From MWCO01 sp964488865 (GTDB lineage: Bacteria; Myxococcota_A; Polyangia; Polyangiales; Polyangiaceae): a stretch of DNA of 64,000 nucleotides. The stretch is from positions 164,655-228,654 of the forward strand of contig CAZAWR010000003.1 of the NCBI GenBank assembly GCA_964488865.1, written 5' to 3'. A model generated the notes under the pieces. It saw only the letters and a list, made by a program, of their open reading frames with translations. It was not told where the DNA came from and made no database searches. Positions within the stretch are counted from its first letter, which is position 1, and each line of letters begins with the position of its first letter. The translations under genes and the position numbers were made by a program. Shown here in pieces: positions 41,527-50,429 of this stretch.

Positions 41527-42612
41527 ATGCGACACGTCATGACCGAGCTGAGCGAGCGATCGCGCCGCATTCTCCACGCCATCGTCACGGAATTCATCGA
41601 GTCCGGTGAGCCGGTGGGCAGCCGTACGCTCAGCAAAAAGTACGGTATCGCGGTCTCGCCCGCCACCATCCGCAACGTCATGTCGGACCTGGAAGAGGGC
41701 GGCTTTCTCTACCAACCCCATACCTCCGCGGGAAGGCTCCCCACCGAGAAGGCCTTCCGCCTCTACGTCGACTCGCTGATGACCGTCTCCGCCCTGTCCG
41801 GTGACGAGGAGGCCGAGATCCACGCCCTCGACGACCTCTCTCCCGGCATGGCCCTCCTGCGCGAGAGCAGCCGTGTCCTGTCGCGATTGGCGGGCACCGC
41901 CTCCCTCATCGTCGCTCCACGCCTCGACCGTCGACGCCTGCGTGAGATCCACTTCGTGGTCCCCACCTGCTCGGACCGCATGTTGCTGGCCGTCTTGTTG
42001 TTCACGGACGGCACCGTGGAGTCGCGCATGGTGGACATGCAGGACGTTCCGGAGGATGCCGAGCTCGAGCGGATGCACAACCTGCTCGCCGAGGAAGTCG
42101 GGGGCAAGACCTTGCGCCAACTGCGCGTCAAGCTCGCCTCGACCTTGAGCCAGGAGCGCATGATGCTCGATCGCCTGACGGAACGCGCCTACGAGTTGGG
42201 TCTGTTGGCCACCGACTCGCCGCAGGACCCGGTGGTCATGGTGGAGGGCCAGTCACGGTTGATCTCGCAGCCTGACTTCGGGGACGTGCATCTGTTGCGG
42301 GACCTTCTGCAGACCCTCGACGACAGGGAGCGGCTCGTGCTTCTGCTGGACCGGACGATCCTCGCGCGGACGCTGCAGGTGCTGGTCGGAAACGAGGCGG
42401 AGCTGGGCAGTGGGTCGCTGAGCCTCATCGCGGCCCCGTTTCGCGACGGGGAGAGCGCGTTGGGAAGCATCGGCGTGATCGGTCCGACCCGCATGAACTA
42501 CCCCAAGTTGATTCCCCTGGTGCAGGCGATCGCCACGGCCGTTTCCGAGGCGCACGCCCGGGCCGCGGACGACCCCCAGCCCATGCGACGCAAGCCCAAG
42601 CAGCCTGCGTAA
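41527..42612 (+). CDS. hrcA: Heat-inducible transcription repressor HrcA
   Basis: A ~361-residue HrcA. The N-terminal winged helix has LSERSRRILHAIVTEFIESGEPVGSRTLSKKY and VSPATIRNVMSDLEEGGFLYQPHTSAGRLPTEKAFRLYVD, both signature stretches. The C-terminal GAF-like domain contains VVPTCSDRMLLAVLLFTDGTVESR and IGVIGPTRMNYPKLIPLV. HrcA represses groE/dnaK operons through CIRCE elements and depends on GroEL. ATG 41527 is chosen; ATG 41539 is possible and the upstream TTG 41500 unlikely. No chaperone gene is adjacent in this window, unlike the common hrcA-grpE-dnaK layout. Confidence 0.95.
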   Translation: MRHVMTELSERSRRILHAIVTEFIESGEPVGSRTLSKKYGIAVSPATIRNVMSDLEEGGFLYQPHTSAGRLPTEKAFRLYVDSLMTVSALSGDEEAEIHALDDLSPGMALLRESSRVLSRLAGTASLIVAPRLDRRRLREIHFVVPTCSDRMLLAVLLFTDGTVESRMVDMQDVPEDAELERMHNLLAEEVGGKTLRQLRVKLASTLSQERMMLDRLTERAYELGLLATDSPQDPVVMVEGQSRLISQPDFGDVHLLRDLLQTLDDRERLVLLLDRTILARTLQVLVGNEAELGSGSLSLIAAPFRDGESALGSIGVIGPTRMNYPKLIPLVQAIATAVSEAHARAADDPQPMRRKPKQPA

Positions 42613-42623
42613 CCCGCGTAACC

Positions 42624-43487
42624 ATGAAGCGGTGCGCGTTCGGTGCTCTCCTGCTCTTCGGCTGCACGGGTGACCTGCGACCCAGTGATTTCACCACCGG
42701 GTGGTCGCCGGCCCCTTCGGATGCCACGCAAGCGGAGTTCGATGGGTCTGTCGATGGGTCTGTCGATGGGTCTGTCGATGCGCCGCGGCTCGTGGTGTTC
42801 GAGGACTGGCGCCAGGGACACGACCCCGCGCAACCGTGCCCCGCGGACATGGTTCTGGTTGCCGAGAGCTACTGCGTCGATCGATGGGAAGGCTCTCTCG
42901 TCGAGATCACCGCGTCGGGCGTGCGTCCTTTTCCCGCGACGCATCGCGTGGAAGACCGTCTGGTGCGCGCCCGTTCGGCGCCCGGCGTGATGCCGCAGGC
43001 CTACCTCTCCGGGGCCGAGGCCCAGAGGGCGTGCGAGATGGCTGGCAAGCGGCTCTGCTCCGCATGGGAATGGTGGCGCGCTTGTGCAGGCCGCAAGAAG
43101 ACCATCTACCCCTATGGGACCATGCACGTGCCCGGCCGCTGCAACGAAGAGCGCTCTCTGCATCCCGTCATGCAGCTGTACGGCGCCGACGCGGGACCCG
43201 AGGTCTGGTACGTCGAGCCCATGAACAACCCGGCCATCAACGAGCAGAGCGCCACGGTGGCGATGACCGGGGCCCGTCGCCGGTGCGTGTCCGAGGACGG
43301 GTTGTTCGACATGATCGGCAACGTGCACGAGTGGACGAGCGACCCGGCCGGCGCGTTCCACGGCGGCGCCTACTCCGGGAAGATAGCGCTTGGGTGCCAG
43401 TACAACACCATCGCCCACGGCTTCTCGTACCACGACTACAGCACGGGGTTCCGATGCTGCAGTGACCCTTTCGGACGGCCCGAGTGA
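42624..43487 (+). CDS. FGE-sulfatase (SUMF1-like) domain lipoprotein
   Basis: A 287-residue protein with a very short leader, MKRCAFGALLLFGC, as lipobox. A linker holding three 12-bp repeats (DGSVDGSVDGSVDAP, 42741-42776) is followed by an FGE-like domain: CPADMVLVAESYCVDRWEGSL, AYLSGAEAQRACEMAGKRLCSAWEWWRACAG, YPYGTMHVPGRCNE, GLFDMIGNVHEWTSD, FHGGAYSG and TGFRCCSDPF. The order GNVHEW ... GGAYSG ... GFRCC is typical of the family. Extra cysteines suggest disulfides in the mature extracellular protein; a formylglycine-generating activity is not supported. Starts 12 bases after hrcA and ends just before the pterin dehydratase. Confidence 0.85.
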   Translation: MKRCAFGALLLFGCTGDLRPSDFTTGWSPAPSDATQAEFDGSVDGSVDGSVDAPRLVVFEDWRQGHDPAQPCPADMVLVAESYCVDRWEGSLVEITASGVRPFPATHRVEDRLVRARSAPGVMPQAYLSGAEAQRACEMAGKRLCSAWEWWRACAGRKKTIYPYGTMHVPGRCNEERSLHPVMQLYGADAGPEVWYVEPMNNPAINEQSATVAMTGARRRCVSEDGLFDMIGNVHEWTSDPAGAFHGGAYSGKIALGCQYNTIAHGFSYHDYSTGFRCCSDPFGRPE

Positions 43488-43540
43488 CCGATCGCGACAC
43501 GTCCTGCCCCGGTCCGGCATCAACCTCCACGGAGGAAATC

Positions 43541-43873
43541 ATGACGACCGACCTGGCCAAGAAGAAGTGCGTTCCCTGCGAGGGGGGCGTGGACAAGCTG
43601 AACCCCGATCAGGTGAGCCACTACTTGACGATGGTGGAGGGCTGGAAGCTCGACGGGGATCGCCTCACCAAACACTACGATTTCAAGGATTTCGTGCGTG
43701 CCATGCGGTTCGTGAACCACATGGCCGAGGCAGCCGAGGACCAGGGGCACCACCCCGACTTTTTCGTGCACTACAACCAGGTGGACGTGACGGTCTGGAC
43801 CCACGCGATCGGCGGGCTATCGGAGAACGACTTCATCCTGGCGGCGGTGATCGACGGGTTCGACGCGGGTTGA
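43541..43873 (+). CDS. phhB: Pterin-4a-carbinolamine dehydratase
   Basis: A 110-residue enzyme that dehydrates 4a-hydroxytetrahydrobiopterin so that the pterin cofactor of aromatic amino-acid hydroxylases can be recycled. The active-site signature is present: EDQGHHPDFFVHYNQVDVTVWTHAIGGLSENDF (His-His-Pro and the later His). A CVPCEGG stretch at the N-terminus is usual. ATG 43541 follows the strong GGAGGAAATC; GTG 43484, overlapping the previous stop, would add 19 unrelated residues. No aromatic hydroxylase is nearby, so its partner is unknown. Confidence 0.92.
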   Translation: MTTDLAKKKCVPCEGGVDKLNPDQVSHYLTMVEGWKLDGDRLTKHYDFKDFVRAMRFVNHMAEAAEDQGHHPDFFVHYNQVDVTVWTHAIGGLSENDFILAAVIDGFDAG

Positions 43874-43874
43874 T

Positions 43875-44228
43875 CTACTTCGGGGCAGCGCCCGCATCCT
43901 GTCCCGGCCAAGGAATCCCGGCGGGTGGCTGCCACCCCGCCGGCGGTTGCCATCCCGGAGGAGGCTGGAACCCTGGAGGGAGTCCAGGGATGGTCGAAGC
44001 TCCCGTGGGGGCGGGCTGACCTGGTTGCGGCTGCGCGCCTCCAGGTTGCGGAACAGGTTGCGGTTGCGGAGCGGGCTGGGCGACCGGCCCCGGTTGCGCA
44101 GGCTGCGGCTGTGCGACGGGTTGGCCCGGGGGCGGCTGTTGCGCCGGACGGCTCTCGACGTAGCACCCCACGACGACCACGCCCACGACGCATGCCGCGC
44201 CGACCATCATCAAGCTCTTGATCTTCAT
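43875..44228 (-). CDS. Proline/glutamine-rich lipoprotein
   Basis: A 117-residue protein starting at ATG 44228. MKIKSLMMVGAACVVGVVVVGC is a lipoprotein signal. The mature part is almost wholly Pro, Gln, Ala and Gly (PGQPVAQPQPAQPG, then three PPxGWQPPAG-type units), so it is probably an extended periplasmic or surface chain. It converges on phhB with one base between the stops. No function can be assigned. Confidence 0.7.
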   Translation of the reverse strand: MKIKSLMMVGAACVVGVVVVGCYVESRPAQQPPPGQPVAQPQPAQPGPVAQPAPQPQPVPQPGGAQPQPGQPAPTGASTIPGLPPGFQPPPGWQPPAGWQPPAGIPWPGQDAGAAPK

Positions 44229-44352
44229 GCGCTCTGCCTCCCGGCAACGGGTTGGTGGTCCATCATACCTCCATTCTCGGGGGATCCTTCCCTTTCACCG
44301 TTTCGGCGAGAAGGCGCTTGACCGCACACGCCCGGCGCGAAAGCCTCTTGCC

Positions 44353-47300
44353 GTGACCGCTTCCCCCACCCTCCACAGGATCGCGTGGATGACCACCCTC
44401 GCCGTGGCAGGTTCCCTCTGCCTCGCCGAGCCGTCGTCCTCCTGGGCCACCGAACCCATCCACCCCTTGGTCATCGAGACCACCCGCGACATCGCCGCGG
44501 CGCGCGGACCCACCCGCTACGCCAAGCTTCGAAAGCTCTGGTCCTTGTGGGATGACACCGACCCCCAGCACGTCGAGCAGGCCCTCCGCACCGTACAGCA
44601 GAGCCCCGCCCTCGACGCTTCCACCCGAGCCTACGCCTCTCTGCTCTCCGCCTACGCCAGGCGACGGCGTGGTGACCTGCAGAGCGCCAAGGCCGAGATC
44701 GCCGCCCAGGGGTTCGTCGACCAGTGGATGGTGGTGGGACCCTTCGACAACGAAGGGCGATCCGGTCTCGACCGTGTGTTCGACCCCGAAACCCGTTTGG
44801 AAAGCCCGCTCGACCTGCAGCTTGCCCACCAGGGCAAGGAACGCCCGGTGCGCTGGCGCTCCGTTCCCGACGTCTACCCGTACGGTTGGCTCGACTTCGG
44901 TGATCTCCTGCGTCCGGAGGAGCGCATTTGCGCGTACGCCTCCACGTTCGTGCGGTCTCGCGACGACAAGGCGCGTGCGGCTACGGTTTGGCTCGGTGCG
45001 ACGGGCGCGTTTCGCCTCTTCTGGAATGGCGAAGAGGTGCTGTCCGACGGCTTCTATCGCGTGCTTGATGCCGAGCGTTTCGCGACGACGGTGGGCGTGA
45101 AGGCGGGGTGGAACCGTCTGACGGTGAAGGTTTGTGGGGATGCGCTTCCTCCGATGCTCACGGTGCGGCTCGGGGACCGGGATGGCGCTCCGGACAGGTC
45201 GCTCGAGGCGTCCGCGGACCCCGTGCACGCCGACGCCGCCGCGAAGAACGCCGCGCGGCCGGCGCAGCCGGATCAAGCACGGGTGGTGGTTCGCGCCAAG
45301 GGCGCCGAGGGATCGATTCGTCCTGCCAACGCGCCTCCCTTGCGCGACAGAGACCCCGGCCGGGTTCGTGGTCCCATCGACCAGTTCGAGGCCATGCTGC
45401 GCGGTCCCAACGGCAAGCCCGACGTCCTCGAGGCCTACGCGCGATACCTGATTCACACCGGGGGCGACGACCCCGTGAAGCACCTCGCCCGTGACTTCGC
45501 GACACGTGCCGCCGATCAGGCCCCCACCGTGGACCGCCTCCTGCTCGCCTCCACGCTCGCGGAGGACCGCAACCAGCAACGCATCTGGATCGACAAGGCG
45601 GTCAAGCTCGCTGGCGACAAGCCGTCCATGGAGCTGCTGCTCGCGCAAGCCCAGCTTGCTCGGAGCGGCCCCCACTGGCGTGACGCCGTCCCGTTTTACG
45701 ATCAAGCCCTGGCCCGCGATCCAGAGCAAATCGAGGCCCTCCTCGGTCGCGTCGACCTGTACAACGAAGCGGGCCTGCGCAGAACGGCCCTCGGCATGCT
45801 CGAGAAAGCCGTCGAACGCAACCCTCGCGCCGTCGGCTTGCTCCGCGTCTACGCCTTGCAGCTGGCCAGCCTCGGCCGGCAGTCCGAAGCCGAGCAGATC
45901 GGGGCTCGCTACACCGCTTACCGCTTCGACGATCCCACGCAGCACGTCACCCGCCTCGACCTGGCCGTGGCCCAACGCAACGACGTCCTCGCACAGCACT
46001 GGATCGACCGTCTCCTTGCCGCGGACCCGGATTCGCCTCATCTCCTGAGCGTGGCGGCGCGGGCCTACACCGCCATGGGCAAGCCGGACAAGGCCATCGA
46101 CGCCTACCAGCGCGCTTTGGCCCTCGCCCCCGAGGACACCGACACCCTTCGGGAGCTCGCCGACCTCCACGGCCGTCTGGGCCAGCGCGACCCCCAGCTT
46201 CGCTTGCTGCGACAGATCCTGACCTTGCGCCCCCAGTTCAAGGACGTGCGCGAGTACGTGGAGCACATCGAACCCAAGCAACCTCGCGCCGACGAGGCGT
46301 ACGCGTGGTCTCCCGACCGATTCCTACCGCTGCGCTCCGCCCCCGCCGAGGGCTTCAACCAGCGCACCCTGCGCGACCTGCAGGTCACCACCGTGTACCC
46401 CAGCGGCCTGTCGAGCTCGTTCCGCCAGGTCGTCTTCCAGCCCCTCACCGAGGAAGCTGCTACCGCAGCCCGCGACTTCGCCTTCGCCTACCAGGCCGAC
46501 AGACAGGTCGTTCAGCTGCGCGCCGGCCGCGTCTACCGGGCTGACGGGCGTATCGACGAGACCATCGAGACGAGCGAGGGGCCTGCGGACAACCCCGCCA
46601 TCGCGATGTACACCTCCGCGCGCATCTTCTACGTCCAGCTGCCCCGCCTCGACGTGGGGGACGTGGTCGAGCTGCGCTATCGCATCGAGGAGGTGTCTGC
46701 CGACAACGTGTTCGCCGACTACTTCGGCGAGGTCCAGCACCTGCAATCCTCCGAGCCCGTGCGCAACGCCGAGTACGTCGTCATCGCGCCCACCTCGCGC
46801 AAGCTCCTGTTCGGCGTGACTCCGCTGCCAGGCCTCGAGCGAGAGGAACGACAGCAGGGCGACTCGCGCGTTTACCGCTTCTTCGCACCGTCCGTTCGTC
46901 CCATCCTAACCGAGCCGAACATGCCCCCCTGGTCCGAGGTCCTCGGCCACGTGCACGTCTCCACCTACGCCACCTGGAAGGACGTCGGCGCCTGGTACTG
47001 GGGCTTGGCCAAGGAGCAGATCAACCCGGACGACGAGGTGCGTCGCAAGGCGCTCGAGCTCACGAAAGGTCTCAAGACTGACGAGGAAAAGGTGCGAGCC
47101 ATCTACGGGTGGGTCGTCAAGCGAACCCGTTACGTGGCCCTCGAGTTCGGCATCTACGGCTACAAGCCGCGGCGCGCCTCGCAGACGCTCGCCCGCGGGT
47201 GGGGGGACTGCAAGGACAAGGCAACGCTCATCGTGAGCATGCTGCAGGTGGTCGGCATCCCGGCCAATCTCGTGATCGTGCGCACCGCCCTTCGTGGTGC

Positions 47301-48135
47301 CTTCCCGACCGAGCCTGCGAGCCTCGCGCCCTTCGACCACGCCATCGCCTACGTCCCGTCTCTCGACCTGTACCTTGACGGAACGGCCGAGTTCACCGGG
47401 TCCACCGAGCTGCCCCCGTTCGACCGTGGCAGCATGGCCTTGGTGGTTCATCCCGAGCAATCCCGCCTCGTCACGCTCCCCGACCCGCCCGCCTCGGAGA
47501 CGGAGCGCAAGAAACGCGTGCGTGCGACCCTTCGCATGGACGGCTCCGCCAGCGTGTCGATCCAGCACGAGGCGTCGGGGGCCATCGCGGCCCAGTGGCG
47601 GCTGCGGTATCACGGCGAGAGCTCCCTGCGCGACCGTATCGGCGCCGACACCGTCCAGAGCTTGCCTGGCTTCGTCCTGGACCCGGGCAACGCCGGGGTC
47701 GAGTCCGACGACCTCGAGCAGATCGAGCAACCCGTTCGCCTGCGCGTCTCGGGCAAGACCCAGAGCTTCGCGCGAAGGCAAGGTGACGAGCTATCCGTTC
47801 CCGTGACCCCTCCCGACCGCTTCGTCCCCCGCTTCGCGTCTCTGTCCCAGCGCAAGCTCGACATCCTGCTGTCGTACCGGTCCACCATCGACGAAGCTTG
47901 GACCATCGAGCTGCCCACGGGCGCGAAGATCCGGGAACTCCCGAAGGCTCACGTTCTCTCGACCCCCTTCGGTACGCTTCGGCTCGAGGTCAACCACACT
48001 GGAAACACCGTGTCGGTGACGACACGCGTCGGACTGGACAAGCGTCGCATCGCCCCCGGCGAGTACGCCGCGTTCGTGAAGTTCTGCGAGGAGGTCGATC
48101 GCGCCTTGAACCAGCGCCTTCTCGTGGGCCGCTGA
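44353..48135 (+). CDS. Exported TPR/DUF3857/transglutaminase-like protein
   Basis: About 1260 residues. GTG 44353 gives MTASPTLHRIAWMTTLAVAG, a plausible signal peptide ending near SWA; ATG 44389 is the alternative but lacks the basic n-region. The middle (about 390-660) has TPR helices such as PDKAIDAYQRALALAPEDTDTL. Then comes a DUF3857 beta domain (LRDLQVTTVYPSGLSSSFRQVV) and a transglutaminase-like core: GWGDCKDKATLIVSMLQ with the catalytic Cys, FDHAIAYV with the His, and LYLDGTAE with the Asp; a DUF3858-like C-terminus follows. Proteins of this build occur in many Gram-negative envelopes without a known substrate. Single large gene between small lipoproteins. Confidence 0.88.
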   Translation: MTASPTLHRIAWMTTLAVAGSLCLAEPSSSWATEPIHPLVIETTRDIAAARGPTRYAKLRKLWSLWDDTDPQHVEQALRTVQQSPALDASTRAYASLLSAYARRRRGDLQSAKAEIAAQGFVDQWMVVGPFDNEGRSGLDRVFDPETRLESPLDLQLAHQGKERPVRWRSVPDVYPYGWLDFGDLLRPEERICAYASTFVRSRDDKARAATVWLGATGAFRLFWNGEEVLSDGFYRVLDAERFATTVGVKAGWNRLTVKVCGDALPPMLTVRLGDRDGAPDRSLEASADPVHADAAAKNAARPAQPDQARVVVRAKGAEGSIRPANAPPLRDRDPGRVRGPIDQFEAMLRGPNGKPDVLEAYARYLIHTGGDDPVKHLARDFATRAADQAPTVDRLLLASTLAEDRNQQRIWIDKAVKLAGDKPSMELLLAQAQLARSGPHWRDAVPFYDQALARDPEQIEALLGRVDLYNEAGLRRTALGMLEKAVERNPRAVGLLRVYALQLASLGRQSEAEQIGARYTAYRFDDPTQHVTRLDLAVAQRNDVLAQHWIDRLLAADPDSPHLLSVAARAYTAMGKPDKAIDAYQRALALAPEDTDTLRELADLHGRLGQRDPQLRLLRQILTLRPQFKDVREYVEHIEPKQPRADEAYAWSPDRFLPLRSAPAEGFNQRTLRDLQVTTVYPSGLSSSFRQVVFQPLTEEAATAARDFAFAYQADRQVVQLRAGRVYRADGRIDETIETSEGPADNPAIAMYTSARIFYVQLPRLDVGDVVELRYRIEEVSADNVFADYFGEVQHLQSSEPVRNAEYVVIAPTSRKLLFGVTPLPGLEREERQQGDSRVYRFFAPSVRPILTEPNMPPWSEVLGHVHVSTYATWKDVGAWYWGLAKEQINPDDEVRRKALELTKGLKTDEEKVRAIYGWVVKRTRYVALEFGIYGYKPRRASQTLARGWGDCKDKATLIVSMLQVVGIPANLVIVRTALRGAFPTEPASLAPFDHAIAYVPSLDLYLDGTAEFTGSTELPPFDRGSMALVVHPEQSRLVTLPDPPASETERKKRVRATLRMDGSASVSIQHEASGAIAAQWRLRYHGESSLRDRIGADTVQSLPGFVLDPGNAGVESDDLEQIEQPVRLRVSGKTQSFARRQGDELSVPVTPPDRFVPRFASLSQRKLDILLSYRSTIDEAWTIELPTGAKIRELPKAHVLSTPFGTLRLEVNHTGNTVSVTTRVGLDKRRIAPGEYAAFVKFCEEVDRALNQRLLVGR

Positions 48136-48302
48136 CCATGCGCGCATCCGTGCTCGTTCTCAGCGTCGGGCTGATCGTCGGGCTGATCGTCGCGTCCGAT
48201 CCCCATCGGTGATCGCTGGAGCCCCTCTTCTTGGGGTCAATTGACTTCTGCCTGCCGGGACCCAATACTCTCGCCGCTGCCGGGTGCAGTGAAGGGGAGA
48301 AG

Positions 48303-48578
48303 ATGTCGAACGATTCGAACATGGTCGTGGGGGGACTGGCCGACAACCCAAGAATCATTGCGTTTGCGGGGGGACTACTCTTCTTCCTCGGGCTGGCCGC
48401 GGCCTTCCTGGCCTGGGCAACGGACGATTCCGACAGAAAAGTCACCTTGGTCCTGTCGACGGCCGTATTGATGTCCATGGGGTATCCCGCACTTCTGTAC
48501 GTCCGATCCCTGCAGAAGATTGCCACTCTAGAGCGGCGAATTCAGGCTCTGGAGTCCATGGTCGTTCACCGGCCCTGA
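48303..48578 (+). CDS. Small two-helix membrane protein
   Basis: A 91-residue protein from ATG 48303, preceded by AAGGGGAG. Two hydrophobic helices (IIAFAGGLLFFLGLAAAFLAWA and VTLVLSTAVLMSMGYPALLYV) are joined by a short charged turn, and a C-terminal amphipathic helix (LQKIATLERRIQALESMV) looks like a short coiled coil. No family is recognised. It converges on the GT39 gene, with eight bases between the stops. Confidence 0.7.
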   Translation: MSNDSNMVVGGLADNPRIIAFAGGLLFFLGLAAAFLAWATDDSDRKVTLVLSTAVLMSMGYPALLYVRSLQKIATLERRIQALESMVVHRP

Positions 48579-48586
48579 GGCCGCGC

Positions 48587-50227
48587 TCAACGCCTCACGT
48601 ACAGATCGAAGTCCTGGATCCTGTCCCGCAAGCTGTAGTCCCCCATCCACTCTTGCAGCTCGGGAAAGTCCGTCAGGGCGCGCGCCGAGTCGTCGTGGTT
48701 GCCCGTGACCAGCGGGAAGACGTCCCCATGCTCGACCACGATGGCCTTCGGCGGGTTGTGCCGAAGGTCCTCCAGCAGCTTGTCTCTTGCCCACTGGTTT
48801 TCCCAGGCCACGCGCTGGGGCACGTTGTAGATGAACCGCGAGGCGGGGCGCCGGCCCGACACGACGTGGACGTGGGGCTCGAACCCCCAGATGAACACGG
48901 TGTCGCCCGGTCCCGTGTTCTGCTCCAGCCACGCGGCCACAAGGATGTTGGCTCCGTAGTTGACGTCCGCCACGGTGTAGAGCTCGCCGTCGATTCGGGC
49001 GCGGTCTTCCGTGGTGCCCGTGAGCAGGGCGTGGGTTCGCTTCCAGCTTCGCTGCAGGAAGGTCTCGGACAGGTCCACGGTGGCGGTGCGCGCGTCCGCG
49101 GCGGCGAGCAAGCCGATGCCGAACAGCGGGGCGCCTACCCACTGAAACCGCTGGGCCCATCGCCACGCCTTCCAGAGCCCGGGGGCCGCGAGCAGGGCGC
49201 AGAAGGGAAGGGTCGCGCCGAAGTGGTAGGCGAAGAACTTCGACTGCACCGCAATGCCCAGCGTTTGGGGGAGCGCTGCCGCCGCGATCAGCCACAGCCC
49301 TTCCCGCTCGCGTGGCATGCGCCCTCCCACGGTGAGCGACAGCACGAGCCCGATGCCCACGATCGCGGAGTAGCCCCCCGTGGCCCGGTACACGGCCGCG
49401 TAGCTGTAGTGCAAGAGGAGCTGCGCATTCCACGTGGTCGACGCGTAGCCAGGAGCGAAGACGAACAGGGTGTGGTGAAGGTCTCCCAGTGCGCCGCGCG
49501 CAGCGAACCACCCCACGCATGCGAGCACCGTGGCCACGCTGCCAGCGCCGATGGAAACGAACGCCCCCAGTTGCCTGCGCCACGATTCTTCCAGCACCCG
49601 CAGGTGCCAGGCCGCATGCAGAGCGGCCACGATGGGAACCCCGAGCAGGTGAGGCTTCATCAGTCCCGAGGCGCCGAACAGCAACCCTGCGGCGAACCAG
49701 CGTAGCCACGGCTTCCAGCGTGCACTCGCGGTGTCGAACCGGGCGGGGTGGGTGCTGACCGCCAGACCCGCGAGCGCGAGCACCCCACCGAAGGACTCGG
49801 GCTGTGCCGTATGCCAGAACTCCAGCTGCGCCTGCATCCAAATCGCCAGCACCGCCGCCACCCATCCGATGCGCGCGTCCCCGAAGAACCGTCGCGCCAG
49901 CGTGCCCATGACCGGCACGAGCGACACGAACGCGGCCACCTCGATCAGCCGGATCGACCACTCGTTCGAGCCGAACAGACCATGCGCCAGCGTGTAGACG
50001 ACGAAGATGCCCGGCGGTTTGAAGTCCCACGCGTCGCGGTAGGGCATGCCGCCGCGGAGCACCGTGTCCGCCACCACGGCGTAGATGCCCTGGTCCCGCC
50101 CGAACTTCATCAGCAGGATCTGCAGCAGACAGTACCCCGCCACGAGCGCGAGCGTCCCGAGGAGAACTCGATCCGCCGTCGACCACGGGGGACCCTTGCG
50201 GGATGGCTGCTCGCTCGCGTCGCTCAC
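48587..50227 (-). CDS. GT39-family membrane glycosyltransferase
   Basis: A 546-residue polytopic membrane protein (about nine to eleven helices). The N-terminal catalytic loop RDQGIYAVVADTVLRGGMPYRDAWDFKPPGIFVVY, with its paired acidic residues, is typical of GT39/ArnT/PMT-type enzymes that use polyprenyl-phosphate sugars. The C-terminal ~140 residues form a periplasmic domain (VFIWGFEPHVHVVSGRRPASRFIYN, EHGDVFPLVTGNHD). The acceptor could be a lipid, a glycan or a protein. Starts at ATG 50227, divergent from the nucleotidase gene with a 200-base promoter region between. Confidence 0.88.
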   Translation of the reverse strand: MSDASEQPSRKGPPWSTADRVLLGTLALVAGYCLLQILLMKFGRDQGIYAVVADTVLRGGMPYRDAWDFKPPGIFVVYTLAHGLFGSNEWSIRLIEVAAFVSLVPVMGTLARRFFGDARIGWVAAVLAIWMQAQLEFWHTAQPESFGGVLALAGLAVSTHPARFDTASARWKPWLRWFAAGLLFGASGLMKPHLLGVPIVAALHAAWHLRVLEESWRRQLGAFVSIGAGSVATVLACVGWFAARGALGDLHHTLFVFAPGYASTTWNAQLLLHYSYAAVYRATGGYSAIVGIGLVLSLTVGGRMPREREGLWLIAAAALPQTLGIAVQSKFFAYHFGATLPFCALLAAPGLWKAWRWAQRFQWVGAPLFGIGLLAAADARTATVDLSETFLQRSWKRTHALLTGTTEDRARIDGELYTVADVNYGANILVAAWLEQNTGPGDTVFIWGFEPHVHVVSGRRPASRFIYNVPQRVAWENQWARDKLLEDLRHNPPKAIVVEHGDVFPLVTGNHDDSARALTDFPELQEWMGDYSLRDRIQDFDLYVRR

Positions 50228-50429
50228 GGTCTCCTCCCTACCACGAATCGGGCCCTGGATTCCGTCGACCTACCGCTTGGCGAACACCGCATGGCCATTT
50301 CAATCTGTGATCGCATTCCTCTTGTCCGCTGCTCGTTTCGCCACCCAGGCCAGGGTCGAGTCCGCGAGCGAGTACCAACTTGCAGCCACCTCCACTAAGC
50401 TACGCTTCACTCGGAACCCCCCTCGGCTC

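Noticed and set aside
44263..46281. A 672-codon minus-strand frame opposite the TPR/DUF3857 gene
   Set aside because: Antisense shadow; no ribosome site, no family resemblance, while the plus strand has clear TPR and transglutaminase motifs.
48138..48212. A 24-codon ORF coding a hydrophobic peptide after the TPR/DUF3857 gene
   Set aside because: No ribosome site and partly made of a 12-bp duplicate; too little evidence for a gene.
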